Source of the DNA: Hamiltosporidium tvaerminnensis
Taxonomy: Eukaryota; Microsporidia; Dubosqiidae
Assembly: GCA_022605425.2 (NCBI GenBank)
Contig: CM061247.1
Span: 1,775,610-1,839,609, forward strand
Reading direction: 5' to 3'
Length of the DNA: 64,000 bases
Made by a program: the position numbers and the translations under genes. Every line of letters starts with the position of its first letter. Position 1 is the stretch's first letter. This document shows, piece after piece, positions 12,931 through 24,497 of the stretch. Below the pieces are notes generated by a model, which was given only the letters and a program-made list of their open reading frames with translations, was not told the DNA's origin and made no database searches.

Positions 12931-13665
12931 CTTTATTTAAAAGTATCACATCTTTTTTTAAAACAGTGGCAAGTGTTATATTTGTTTTCATGACATTAAC
13001 GCAGTTCTAGGTTTAACATAAATAACTGCTACCCCAACACTCCATCGGTAACCCCTGCGATACCTACGTCCCAAAGCCTTTCATCTACCAGGTGTGTAGA
13101 ACCTGCTTACTAGGCGAGGCAGTTGCCCGGAGTTCGTTAATGTCCGTTGCATGGAGTGTGATCGAAGGCCGAAGCCCCCCCCCCCTGGGCTCCCCCAAGA
13201 CTATGCAGCATTCCCACTTACTCTACACTTTCTGAACCCAATAAACTTCTAGCTAAGATATATTTCAGAGATTTACATGGGGTCCACCTAGACAGTGCAA
13301 TGTCATACCAACAGGTATAACCTGCTACTTAGCTTTCCTGGCTTTATATGGTTTTTTGTTCTATATCTCTTAGGCGTCAAGTCTTCAAACCCGAGTGACC
13401 AAGGCTAGGTTTCCATGCTTTTACATGGAAATTATCTACAAGTTTAGCTGCGGTCTGCAATCTGGTTACATAAAAAACTACAAATAAATTTGTAGAAAAA
13501 GTTTCTCGATTTCTTAAACCTCTCCTCTTCATAACAACTCCCATGGAACAACCGAAGATGTAGTGTGGTTTTATTCCCACCAAAAATCCAAACAATGATC
13601 TCACACCAGTTTCACACACTCATTGCCAAGCAGAAAGTTTTTTATGTGGTTATCCTTCCTCCACA
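12931..13665 (-). mobile_element. GC-rich SINE-like retroposon, copy 2
   Basis: A 735-bp inserted element flanked by a perfect 15-bp target-site duplication. It is inverted relative to the homologous copy at 1642-2366. Read on the minus strand it starts TGTGGAGG and ends TTTTAAATAAAG. The ending resembles the tails of the LINE (TTATTAAATAAAG) and of the REL elements (TTTATTAAATAAA). A 15-bp duplication fits target-primed reverse transcription and argues against a solo LTR, which would give 4-6 bp. It contains an 80-codon frame (13377-13619, minus) that is broken in copy 1, so coding is doubtful. Conserved hairpins suggest a structured RNA: a UUCG loop at 13167-13178, and the copy 1 AACAGGT stem, here with an A-to-G change that keeps a G-U pair. 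An 11-C run lies at 13175-13185. No polymerase III A/B box is convincing. Origin unknown. Confidence 0.72.
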
Positions 13666-13680
13666 TTTAAAGAAATAACA
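13666..13680. repeat. Target-site duplication, right copy
   Basis: Exact second copy of TTTAAAGAAATAACA (see 12916-12930), marking the 5' boundary of the minus-strand GC-rich element. Confidence 0.85.
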
Positions 13681-15700
13681 TAACTTTATTTGATAATAAC
13701 AAACATTTCTGCACAATTTACAGAATTTTTAATGTGTATAATTTTTTTTATTTTTCTTAAATTTCTTTCATATTTTTGAATCTTCAATACGACTATATGA
13801 AACTATATCAACCAAAATAAGAAATTCTAATGGACAAAAATGTAAAAAAGCACCTAGAGATTCGAGTCAGATACAATTATCAAATGCTTGTACAATTTTT
13901 TTGCTATATTAGACGTAGTTTTCACGAATTAAATCAATATCTTTCAAGTCTTTGTTTTTAAAAATTTTGAAGTGCTTACACGGTATATACAAAATATACG
14001 ATTAGAAATTTAAAAAAAATAAGTTTAAACAATGTACTAATAGATGGTAAAATTTTATTTCACACAACCATAGTTTTTTTACATAGTTTCTGATATTTCA
14101 AGCTGTTTACCACACATGTAAAAACATTATATTGTGATCAAGATTTTTTGATAATTCTATATTCGGTTCATATACTATATACAAATATGAAACGAAAGAA
14201 TTCAAAAAAAATAGGTAAAAGAAACATGCAATTTTTTTTTCAAATGGTATAACAAAAACAACATTCATCTTTATCAAATCATATTTGTAGTATTTGACAC
14301 TTTTATTGCATAAAATTGTATCTCTTTTTAATCTGTTTTTTTTTAAAAATTTCGAAATCTGCAATGTTGATATAAATTGACTCGATCAAACAAAATATAA
14401 AAAATGAGGCAATGTTATGCCGATAAGAATAAAAAAAATTTAAACCAAAAAATTTAATAAATTATTTAAGAACTTTTGAAGTATTTTAGAAATTTATTTG
14501 AAAAAAAAATGTATTTTTAGATTATATTTTTTAAAATCATTCAACCAATCATACGTATAAAAATCAAAAAGATTAACTTGCCTAAATTTTAAAGAAAAAT
14601 ATCTATAAATTTTAATGAAATCATTTATTTGGTTTTACTACACTGACATATAATATTTGTGATGTTTTAGGAAGATGAAGTTGCATATGTTTTTAGAAAA
14701 TTTTCCCCTTTTTAAATTGCTTATACGCTGTTTAGTATGTATTTTTAAAGAATTCGAAAAAAACAAATTTAAAAATTTACTGTCAGAACTTCAGAGATAA
14801 TTACAAAAAAAAACTTAAGAGGTTGTTGTAAGACTACTTGAAGCAAAAATAAAAAGTTTCTGGCATTGAATATCACCTTTTAAAATATATTTAAGCCAAG
14901 ATTGTAATCTTTAGTCATATCGTAAGTATTAATCCTAGAAAAATATTTAATGAAACTACACCCAAAACAACGACTCGAGTTAATTATAAAAGGGTAATAT
15001 TATACCTTAAAGTAATTTTCATATTATTTAGAGTGGTTTAGTATTTTATAGTGCATTTGTGTAATTCGATGTTTTAACACTTCTTCGATTTAGTTATGCA
15101 CAATATAAAAAATTTATTGCTTATAGTTGCAATATTAGGTGATAAAAATATTTAAAAACACAGCTAGATTTTATAGTAAACTCTAAAATAAAATTATTAC
15201 AGCCAAATTATATGTATTCTATTATATTTTTATGCATTGAAAGATCAATTATTTTTTAAACCAATTTTTTTTATATTTTTTTAATCGTATATAAGACTTA
15301 CTAAATCTAATTACAAATCAAAAAAATAACTAAAAAACCGAAAAAAACATTATAATGATTTCTTAAATTCGTAATTGAATCTTATGTAATATTTTTGGCA
15401 TGCCTTAGGCAATGAATTATATATTTTTTTAGTTTATTTTTAGAACTATGCGATTTTAATTAGAACCATAAGAAAATAACCTTAAAAAATATCAAAAATA
15501 TAATAGAAAGTCAAATATATTTACTATACGATTATAATATGGTATAATAGAGACAAGGTTTTTTAGATACTTTTAAAAATCAAAATAAGACATTATAAAC
15601 ATATGTTTAGATAGCCTTCGAATCGTTTAGCATATTATATAATAACTATACAAATTAATGACATAGAATATGTGAAATTTGTGCTTAAACATATACATAA

Positions 15701-18700
15701 TCTTATCAATAAAGTATATAAATAGGTTAATTTTTAGAATAATAATGAATATATGCCAGCTATCGCTTTAAAAGTATTCCCATAAAAGTGGATAGTAAGG
15801 TTTTAACAACAGAGATAGTCTTAAAAAACTTATCACATTTATTTTCTAAAAACATATAATTCTGAGAAAACTTGAGTAATTTGCACAGGCGTTTTTTTAA
15901 TCAAAACCTAGATATATTTTTTATTTTTAATAAAAGATTGAAATCAAGTATTTTGATATTTTAATAAAAGAACATGGATTAAAGTGAAAAACGGGTAATT
16001 TAAATTCCACACCTTTTGGAATTATAATGATTATTTAAACATACCCCCCTATATATTATATTTTATTGCCAAGGGTTTTGCATTTACACAAAATATTGTA
16101 TACAATTTATATTCTTTCTATTTTTGTAAATTTGTAAAAAATACAGCCCTTATATTAGGTGAGAAGAAAAAGACTTTATAATGGAATTACATTTATTTAA
16201 TATAGGAACTATGTTCATGTAAACCTTCTTTTTTTTGTACCTATAACTAGAGATTTAAGTATGAAAAAAAAATAATTCTAATTGAAAACCAAGAAATGAT
16301 ATGATAATTTAATTTTTTTATTTTTAAATACAAATATATTGATCTGAAGTTAGCATCAGGCATATTAGAACTGTTTAAAGAAAAACATTTCATGCGTACT
16401 ATTAGCAAAAGAAATTCTTTTATCTTTGGAAATTCACTTTTTATCAGTGAGAATCATTTATAGTTAGGCTTTTTATCATTTACTTGTCTAAGAAATCTAA
16501 AAAGATTATATTACTTTTGGTAAAAATAGATTATGTCTGAACCATACTGACTTAATCTGCATATTCTCGTCTGCTTATTGTTTAACTCAGTGTGAGCACG
16601 ATTCATTAAAACGCCGCTTTAAAATATAAGATTCGACTACCCTGACCCAACCGCCCTTCATTCCATTCGTCTATATCAAAGTTAACTATCTGCTCAACGG
16701 AATAAATCATAGTGGAAAGAATCACACTTTAAATTCGCATTCTTCTTATTTTTATATATTTCTTCATTGTATAAATATTAATGTTTGAGTTTCTATTTTG
16801 CGATTTAAAAATATTAATTTTTTTTTGCGTATAAATCTATATTCCCTTTGTTTTTTAAAAATATATATTAGTATGTATAATGGGTAATCTAACTTTTTGT
16901 TTGTAGGTGAGGTTATTAGAACCTAAGGATGAAATCCGAATTTGAAAAATTGAATAATTGATTAAAATCCAAGCTGATTTTTATGCCAAAACAAAGATAT
17001 TTGATCAGTTATAAAACCTAAGCATTAGATCAACCTAATTTTTTTAAAAGCTACAATTTAAGTTCCAAATAAATTTTAATGTGTGTTTCAAATGTATAAA
17101 AGAATAATCTAAATGAATTTACAATTTTAACTCAAAGAAGACAATTTTTTTTAATTTTTCCATTTAATTTTGCAAACAACTACAAAGAAAAATATTTATT
17201 AAACAGTTTAATTAAAGGGAAATTAAATTTTTAAAAATATTTTTTTTTAGGTTCTTATAACATTTAATGAAATTCCAAGAACTTTAAAAAAATAAATGCC
17301 TAGATTCAGGCATTCTTTTATATTCCTTTTTATATCCAAAGATATAGCTAACACATACAAATCCAATTGAACAACGAGTGCAGAATTTCTTTAAAAATAT
17401 AAATTTAGTAGAGTAAAAAGGAAATAGAATATATTAGTTTAAATAATAAACATATAAAGTCTTTAATCTCCAAACACCCTTGAAATTTCATTTTTATACT
17501 TTAAATGACTAACCTCGGTTCATAAACAAGTAGAATAGGCGTCCAAATAAATGGCGATATATTTTTCTCACATTTCTATCAATTATCAAGAGCATATTTC
17601 CCAGAATTTGCAATTTTTATCTTTAATTTAAATTATCGAACGAAATATGAATTGAGAAAATAATTTTACTTGTTTTATATGAGATATTTATAAAATTTTA
17701 GTGTGGTTTGCCTATATAGTTATATTGAAGTAAAATATTTTACTTTTTTATATATTTATAAAGATTTCTTAAAATAAAATTTCAGATTATTTAAAACTTT
17801 AAGAATTACTCTCTAGAATTAAAACCAACTTTCATCTGGGTCACCCTGCGGATTTAAGAAGTCAGAACAAAGAAATATTCTTTTAATATAATATAATATT
17901 TTGTATAAAATTAGCTTTAAAAAAATCGAAGCCAAGTAATATGAATTTTGATTTATTTATTTAAGTTAAGTTTATTTTTTTGATTATTTAGAAAAGCACA
18001 TAGTATTTAAATTTAAAAAATAACATACCTTTTTTGCAGTTCAAATTTTATGAATATTTGCTTTTTCAAATAAATTGGATTTTAAACGAAATAAAACCTT
18101 GATTTGAAAATTTTCAAAAGAATGAAATGATTATGAACCATTAATGTTTTCTTGAAAATGTTTTGAGATAACAGGATCTCTTATTTTCCTAGCAATAAAT
18201 ACAATTAAAACATATGCGAGAAATGCGTTTATTAAATAGATTTATAATTATCGCTGATCATTTTTATAGACGTTATTACGAAAATTGTTCCCTAAAAAAT
18301 AGTATCTAATATAATAACCGAAACAAGTGAGATATTTGAGAATATATATGAATAATTTTTTTTTTCAAACCAGTTAGAAATTTATACAATGATCATTCTA
18401 TATATTCATTTATCAAGATAGATTTTACTCATTAAAATTTCTTGATTTCCACTAAACTGTCAATCCTTATGACTGGAAATAAAAAAATTGTCTTATTTAA
18501 ATAATAAGCTTTTTTATGTATGAAAAGAAATCAAGAATGTAAAATAGAAAATATAGAATGTATTATTCGGCTTTTAGGTATTTAGAGTTTATTTAGAAAT
18601 AAAATATACATAGGTTGCCAAAAATTAATGTATTAAGCCAAATACAAGAAAAAAGGCACCATAAACCATAAATACCTTTATTATACCATAAAAAATATAA

Positions 18701-20004
18701 TATATAATCATCTAATTTCTTTTAATTCTAAATCTACATTTCTTTTTGCGAAAAATATTTTTAAATAGAAATCCCTAATAATAGGATTTGAAATAAATTT
18801 AGATTCGAAATATAACGATTTTATTGTTTATATATTCTTCTTGTAAAATGAAAAAATAATTCACAAGTAAAAGTTATTGTAAGTTAATAGTTTTTAAAAT
18901 AATAACAAAAAATTCAAGTCATCTTCCCAATAATATTTTATATAAACTGATTTTGTCTTTTCCATTGTTGCTATATCCAAATCTTTTGTTTAAGAAGAGA
19001 AATGTACACAAAATAGTTTTTTTTATCATTTATTACAACCTAGTCTGACAAAATGATATTCTATAAAGTTCAGATTCGTGGTAGAATAAAGAAACTAAAA
19101 ATTTTAAAAGTATTCATTTTTCATAGGCATTCTTTATAAATAAATATATTTCAAAAAATTCCTTTATTTTTATTTTATAAAAATTACCCTGAAAATTCTA
19201 TTACTAACTATTCTATGTGAGAAAGAAAATGAATTGAAAGGGTAAATGAAGGAATCTGAATAGAAAACCCAAAGAAAATATCAAAATCAGAAGAAGACTA
19301 ATTGAAAGAAGTAGGATACAATTGTTTTTCATTTCTTTATCGAGGTATTTTCTATTTTTGTAAGTGTAAAGTTGAGTGGTTCATTGGTTTTAGATACAAC
19401 ATATGATAATAGTAAAAGAAATTGTAGTTTTGCCATAGATCAGGATGCTTTGCAATTACAGAGGCTGTGTAAGTAGAAACGGGTCTTATTTCGGAATTTT
19501 TCAAAGAAATTTTTTAGAACAAATAAAATTTTCAAATATACCAACAATTGTTAAAAATTTTAAAAGCACACTAACACAGAAATAAAGTAATAAAACAAGC
19601 AAAGAGATCTCTGGGTAGGTTATTACTTTATTTGTGTATATATTTATAAAGAGGGGTTGAGGAATAGAAAAAAGCGATGTATATGTATGAAGAAGAAGGC
19701 CTAGCGGGAAATTTGTCACATTGTATCGTCTTAAAAAAAATTAATTTTTCAGTTTATGAGTGAGATTAAGGGCGAACACATTTATTTAAACAGAAATTAG
19801 TTTTTCCAAAGACATATACTATATTTGATTTTGATTTAAAGTTTATGAGGAGAGGGTTAGATACACAAGGACAAGTGAAGGGTAAGATAGAGAGAAATAG
19901 ATAATTCGAAATTTCTATTTAGTTTCATATAGAAGAGGCCCTAATGTGTTATAAGTTTTTAAATCTAAAAATACTTGTTGTATATACATTCTTTAAAAAA
20001 TATT
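15701..20004. other. AT-rich stretch without a supported gene
   Basis: No convincing gene. A 7-bp hairpin (AATGCCT at 17295-17301, AGGCATT at 17308-17314) and a less AT-biased patch near 16560-16740 stand out. A 72-codon hydrophobic minus frame (19501-19719) is probably chance. Isolated telomere-like G-rich motifs occur near 19840-19960. Confidence 0.4.
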
Positions 20005-20447
20005 CTATCTAAATAGGCAATATTGTCCCGTTATCGAGCTCATTGCCTTAGAGATACTGTAAAACAGGTATTGATGTTGATACGATTATATATCAACATT
20101 TTCATAAGTGAATAAATTCACTTATTTAAGTATATTCGACTGTTTTACGAGATCGAACGAGTTAGTTGTTTACTACCCTATGGATTTATGTCCAGACTTA
20201 TGCAAATAATCTTACATAAGTCCTTTAACAAACCATATCAGCGTAGATAGTAAGAGTAAAAGTACATTCAGCTGCGAATATCAAAGTAAGAACGAAATCG
20301 TTCAGTATTTGTGGCATGTGTTTCATTGCTTCTACATTAGTATGCTGAAAAAGAAATATCTCAGGGCATCTGAGGATTACTACAAAGAGATAGATAATCC
20401 CATACCCATAGACAAAGTAAGAGTACCACCTTAGAAGATGCCACAAT
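20005..20447 (-). pseudogene. Decayed membrane-protein family member, copy 1
   Basis: This is one of three related stretches (others at 36984-37410 and 38595-39003), all in the same orientation. On the minus strand the upstream part reads WHLLRWYSYFVYGYGI and continues into a hydrophobic segment (FVLTLIFAAECTFTLTIYAD), open for about 73 codons (20225-20446). The downstream end reads KAMSSITGQYCLFR followed by a stop at 20005-20007. Stops and frame changes lie between. Conservation across copies of protein-like text, especially the hydrophobic segment and the KAMSSI...CLF end, argues for a former coding gene with at least one membrane span. The region 20059-20148 also holds nested inverted repeats. 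Family unknown; no function is proposed. Confidence 0.45.
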
Positions 20448-20807
20448 ATTAAAAATTTAACTATATTTATATTTTTTCATTTTTTTTTAAACCAATTGCA
20501 TATTGTTACATAATAATGATACGTTCCTACTTCTTGATAAGATATCTACTAAACTCTAAGAGAGAAGCTAAAATATATTGTAATAAAAAAAATACCCTAC
20601 AAATCATCTTTTACCTATTTAAAACAAACCTCGCCTATAAAAATTTCGGACTATCTTTAAAAATATCATTTCATGAATTCGCATAGACAAATAAATTTTT
20701 TGCTATATTTCTTTAAATTTCTTTTACATATGTCATTGCTTAATCAAAAAAAATAATAGTGTAAAATCATTTTAAATTTTGAAAAATTATAAAAGTTTTC
20801 CATTTCC

Positions 20808-21200
20808 GATATTCTCTTCATAAATATACATTAATAATACAATAAATACAATACAATTCTAATATTCTCTTCGAGAATATCCCTCCATGTCTTTTAAATG
20901 AACTTCAATTCTGATATTCTCTTCGAAAATCCAAATTCTACTTTAACTTTATTAGAGAGACACTTTTGATATTCTCTTCGAGAATATCTATTTTACCAAA
21001 ATAATTAAAGAGACATATATGATATTCTCTTTGAACGTATTTATCTTAGGCCTATTACATGAAATTCGATTCTGATATTCTCTTCGAGAATATCTATTTT
21101 AGAAAAATAATTAAAGAGACACTTCTGATATTCTCTTTGAGAATATCCATTATAAAAGCCTTACAAAAACCACACTTTTGATATTCTCTTCGAGAATATC
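20808..21200. repeat. 53-bp minisatellite with palindromic 21-bp core (8 copies)
   Basis: A near-perfect hairpin core, arms GATATTCTC and GAGAATATC around TTC, starts at 20808, 20861, 20913, 20968, 21021, 21073, 21127 and 21180, so the step is 52-55 bp. The 20808, 20913 and 21021 copies have a damaged second arm. The 31-34 bp between cores are themselves related: several contain ATTAAAGAGACAC, others ATGAA-TTC-ATTCT. This is therefore a tandem repeat and not a set of unrelated spacers. Confidence 0.85.
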
Positions 21201-24200
21201 TATTCAAAATATAATAAATAGAAAAAGTAAAAGTATGAAAGAAAAAATAAGTATATGGTTTCGAAAAGTAAAGTCAATAAATTGTATTTTATATAAAAAT
21301 AAAATTCCAAGGTATATCAAGAAATGCTTTAACCTGTCAGATATCCACAATACCATTATGATCCGTATCTAACAAGTGAAAAAATAAAAAACTTATTTAT
21401 TTTTTGTACGTATAACTTATTTTCTTTAGCTTAAATGATAAATAATAATTTTATCACGAATATTTATTAAATATATACAAAAAGTGTCTATATTACTTGC
21501 CTTCGCTTTCTTTTCTTCGAAAAGAAACATAAGAATCTAGAGGTTTGTTGATTTATTTCAAAATTGACGTACATTAAAAGTTTTTCAACAAAAATTTGAT
21601 ACTACAAAAAACATTCTTCGAATTTTTTAAAGAAAAATAACTTTCAAAAAAAAAGTAACTTTTTAACTCAAAACATGCAAAACCAAATTTGCTTTTTTAG
21701 AAAACCAAAATTTCTTTCGTTGTGTAAACAAACCTAAATTTGAATCAAAATTTTATAAGTACAATTTATTACTGAATTCTCTATAGGGTTATTAAGTTGG
21801 TAAAACTAGATATAAGTAAGATTTATAAGATATTTACAGATTTACAAATGTATTTCCTTTTTAGGTAAATTAATAATACTTATAAAAATATAAGTTTCTA
21901 TTTTTACTATAGTCAAAAAACATATGTTTTTTACCATTATTTGAATTACGATTTATATTTTATTCAATTTCCTTAAAGATGAATGCTGTCAGTTAGTTTA
22001 ATACATATTTAATAGGATATAAAAATAAAAAGTAATTTTTTATAAAAAAAAAATTAAATTTAAACCAGCAAAAAATAACTACTATTACATACAGAATCAA
22101 GTTAAAATCTTACAATATTTTAAATTTAAAGAGATATCACCTTTAGTTGCAAATATTTGCTTTAACTTTTCTATTTTTGAGTAAAGAACTTAAAATTTAA
22201 GTTATAAAAAAGGATAATTCAATCTTAATTAAGAGTTTACAGTAATTTTTGTTGAAAGATGGAAGTTATTCGAAATTTATTAAACCAAACATAAATCTTC
22301 CAAATCTATATTTTTATTTACTCTATTGAAAAAATTTTTCCAAAATTTTTACTTACTAAAAACAGAAAATAGTAATTAAGAATGGTAACATAAAATATTT
22401 TTGGAAAAAATATTTTTTTATAGAAATTCTTCGAATTTCGTAGCGAGAATAAAATTCTAGCTCTATTAAAAAGATAAAAAAAATATATAATAAAAAAAAA
22501 CTAATATATAACTTATATAATTTATTATAAAAGTGAAAGTACCCACTTTTAAAAGTAATTTGAACAAGGTTTAGGCTTTGATAATTTTACGGGCGTAATT
22601 ATTTTAAATTTACCGAGCTATAATTCAAAAATGATAATTTTTTTAAAAAATCTTCAGATTTTTGTCAAAAACAAATAATTGTTCATTTAGTATACAGTTT
22701 TACAAAAAAAATCTTATTAATACGTTAAAAGACACTCGGAAGATATACCTATCAATAAATAAGTTGATAAAACATAAAGCAAGTCTAAAATTCTAAATAT
22801 TATAAAATTGAAAATTTAAAAAGTTTTAAAAAAAAAATAAAAAATTTAGGAAATTCCAAAAGCTGTAAAAAAACACGAAAAAACAGCTAAATTTAAGAGA
22901 AAACGTAAAAAACTGGGAAAGAACACGTAAAAACATATAAAAAACTTAAAAATAGTGTAAGTACAGGTAAAAAGATATAAAAAACTTTACGACTAAAAAA
23001 TTCCAGTAAATAAGTAAAAATCATTCTAATAAATTTAGAAAATAGTTTAAAAATTAAAAAAAACATATAAAACCTTCTAAGAAAAGTAAATTCTTTTAAA
23101 AAAATTACAAACACCTAAAACCAACGAAAGTTTAGGCATTCTTTAAAACTTCTTTGACAACAAATTTAAAAACCAAATTCGAACCGTCTTATAAAATATA
23201 AAATTGTTATAAAAAACCAGTCTTGAGTTTAAAAAAATAAAATTTTGAAAAATAATGTAAACCATGTATTAGATAAGCTAATAACTAAATAAAAATACTT
23301 ACAAGTTCTAAGAAAGAAATACCGGCTGATTAAGAAAGAAAAGAATATAAATCCAAGATATTGCAAAAAGACACAAACTGAATTACGAGGCACCAATTTA
23401 GACTATAGTAACGTTATAAAGATTGTTCAAAACCTTCCGTTTAGCAAACACTTTTAGAACTTATTTTTAAAAATGTATATATTATATAGAAAATCTAAGA
23501 AAGACAAAAAATCTATTGACATTCTAAATTTAACAACAAACCAAAGACACTAAAATATAAAAATATGCCAAAAGAGATTATTAGTTACGTAAATGTTAGA
23601 AGGTTCATATAACAAGAAAAATAGTAGTTTAGAGAGTAAATAGCCTTCGATCTTACATATTACAAATTTAAAGATTTATATGTCGAATTAAGAAGATTCC
23701 ATAACTGAAACTAGACGAAGAGAATGTAATTAAATAAAATATGGTTTTTACTTTTATTTTTTGTAAAATTTAAAGTTTAATGTAATATTTTCTGACTAAA
23801 AAATTAGGTAGTTTATTATAAAAGCCTTTAAAATATTTTATTTTATTGCTTTCAGATAAAAAATTTTAATTTCAATACAATTAGACTTAATCCAAGAAAA
23901 ACATCAAGAATGCTCTCCAAAAAAAAGTAAAACCAAAGTTTTCCGAATTAAGGACTTAGGTAACAAACAAAAATGCTTTTTAGACATGTAAATAATTGAT
24001 TTATATACCTAAATATAAAAAATTGTTTCAAGTAAATAAAAAAAAACGAAATTTGAGTATAACACTATTTATCTTAAATAGAAAAAAAAGCTTAGGTATA
24101 ACCCTTGGACCAGCAAAAGTTCAATATTTCCATAACAAGCAAAATAGATAATATAAAAATCAGGTAAAAACTTTTAATGAAAATTCAAATTAAGTTCTTA

Positions 24201-24419
24201 GTAAAAAAATTCAAATTTTCGTTTAAAAAAAATAAAAAAGAGGTACGTATTGTTGCAAGACATATTAAAAAATGTTTTAGATAGGAAACAATTTTAATTT
24301 AACATTAAGATATAAAAAATTTGAAATTATAATATAACAATAAAATAAGATTAAAAAAACTTTATAATTAAATAAAAAATAAATTTATAATAAAACTAAA
24401 AGCATATAAAATAAAAAAA
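21201..24419. other. AT-rich, A-biased stretch without a supported gene
   Basis: No gene supported. Around 22850-23150 and 23900-24420 the plus strand is strongly A-rich, with irregular GTAAAAAAC-like repetition. The 73-codon minus frame at 22893-23114 is the mirror of this low-complexity sequence. This stretch is the flank of the LINE's 3' end. Confidence 0.45.
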
Positions 24420-24432
24420 CTTTATTTAATAA
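24420..24432 (-). terminator. LINE 3' tail with poly(A)-signal-like AATAAA
   Basis: Minus strand TTATTAAATAAAG marks the end of the LINE. The same TTATTAAATAAA ends the REL elements at 43837, 57743 and 8013, and a similar TTAAATAAAG ends the GC-rich retroposon. Confidence 0.55.
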
Positions 24433-24497
24433 CATGTAATTCACTTTATCCAAAGAATGTTATATAGTATTCTTGTTAGTATGGCCAAGTACTAACA

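Larger units (their letters stand above)
11900..15700. repeat. ~190-bp degenerate satellite, block 1 (interrupted by SINE-like copy 2)
   Basis: Anchor motifs of the TTTCATATACTATATA or TCAATACGACTATA type recur near 11944, 12128, 12312, 12836, 13777, 13968, 14155, 14349, 14533, 14713, 14900, 15281, 15440 and 15623. Spacing is mostly 180-195 bp, with some gaps. The anchor is often followed by an AAAATTAGGTAATAAAA-like stretch. Units are heavily diverged from each other, so the block is old. The GC-rich element at 12931-13665 interrupts one unit; subtracting it and one target duplication brings the flanking anchors (12836 and 13777) to about 190-195 bp. The limits are approximate. Confidence 0.65.

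Noticed and set aside
13175-13185. 11-C homopolymer as a functional signal
   Set aside because: Copy 1 has mixed G/A sequence at the equivalent place on its strand. The run is more likely slippage or a sequencing artefact.
13377-13619. 80-codon protein gene in GC-rich copy 2
   Set aside because: The matching frame in copy 1 has stops, and conservation extends equally through sequence outside the frame.
12931-13665. Solo LTR
   Set aside because: The 15-bp target duplication is too long for LTR integrases, and the ends are not TG...CA.
20808-21200. CRISPR array
   Set aside because: Repeat and spacer geometry fits, but the spacers are related to each other, no cas genes are present, and the region is eukaryotic subtelomere. 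It is a palindromic minisatellite.
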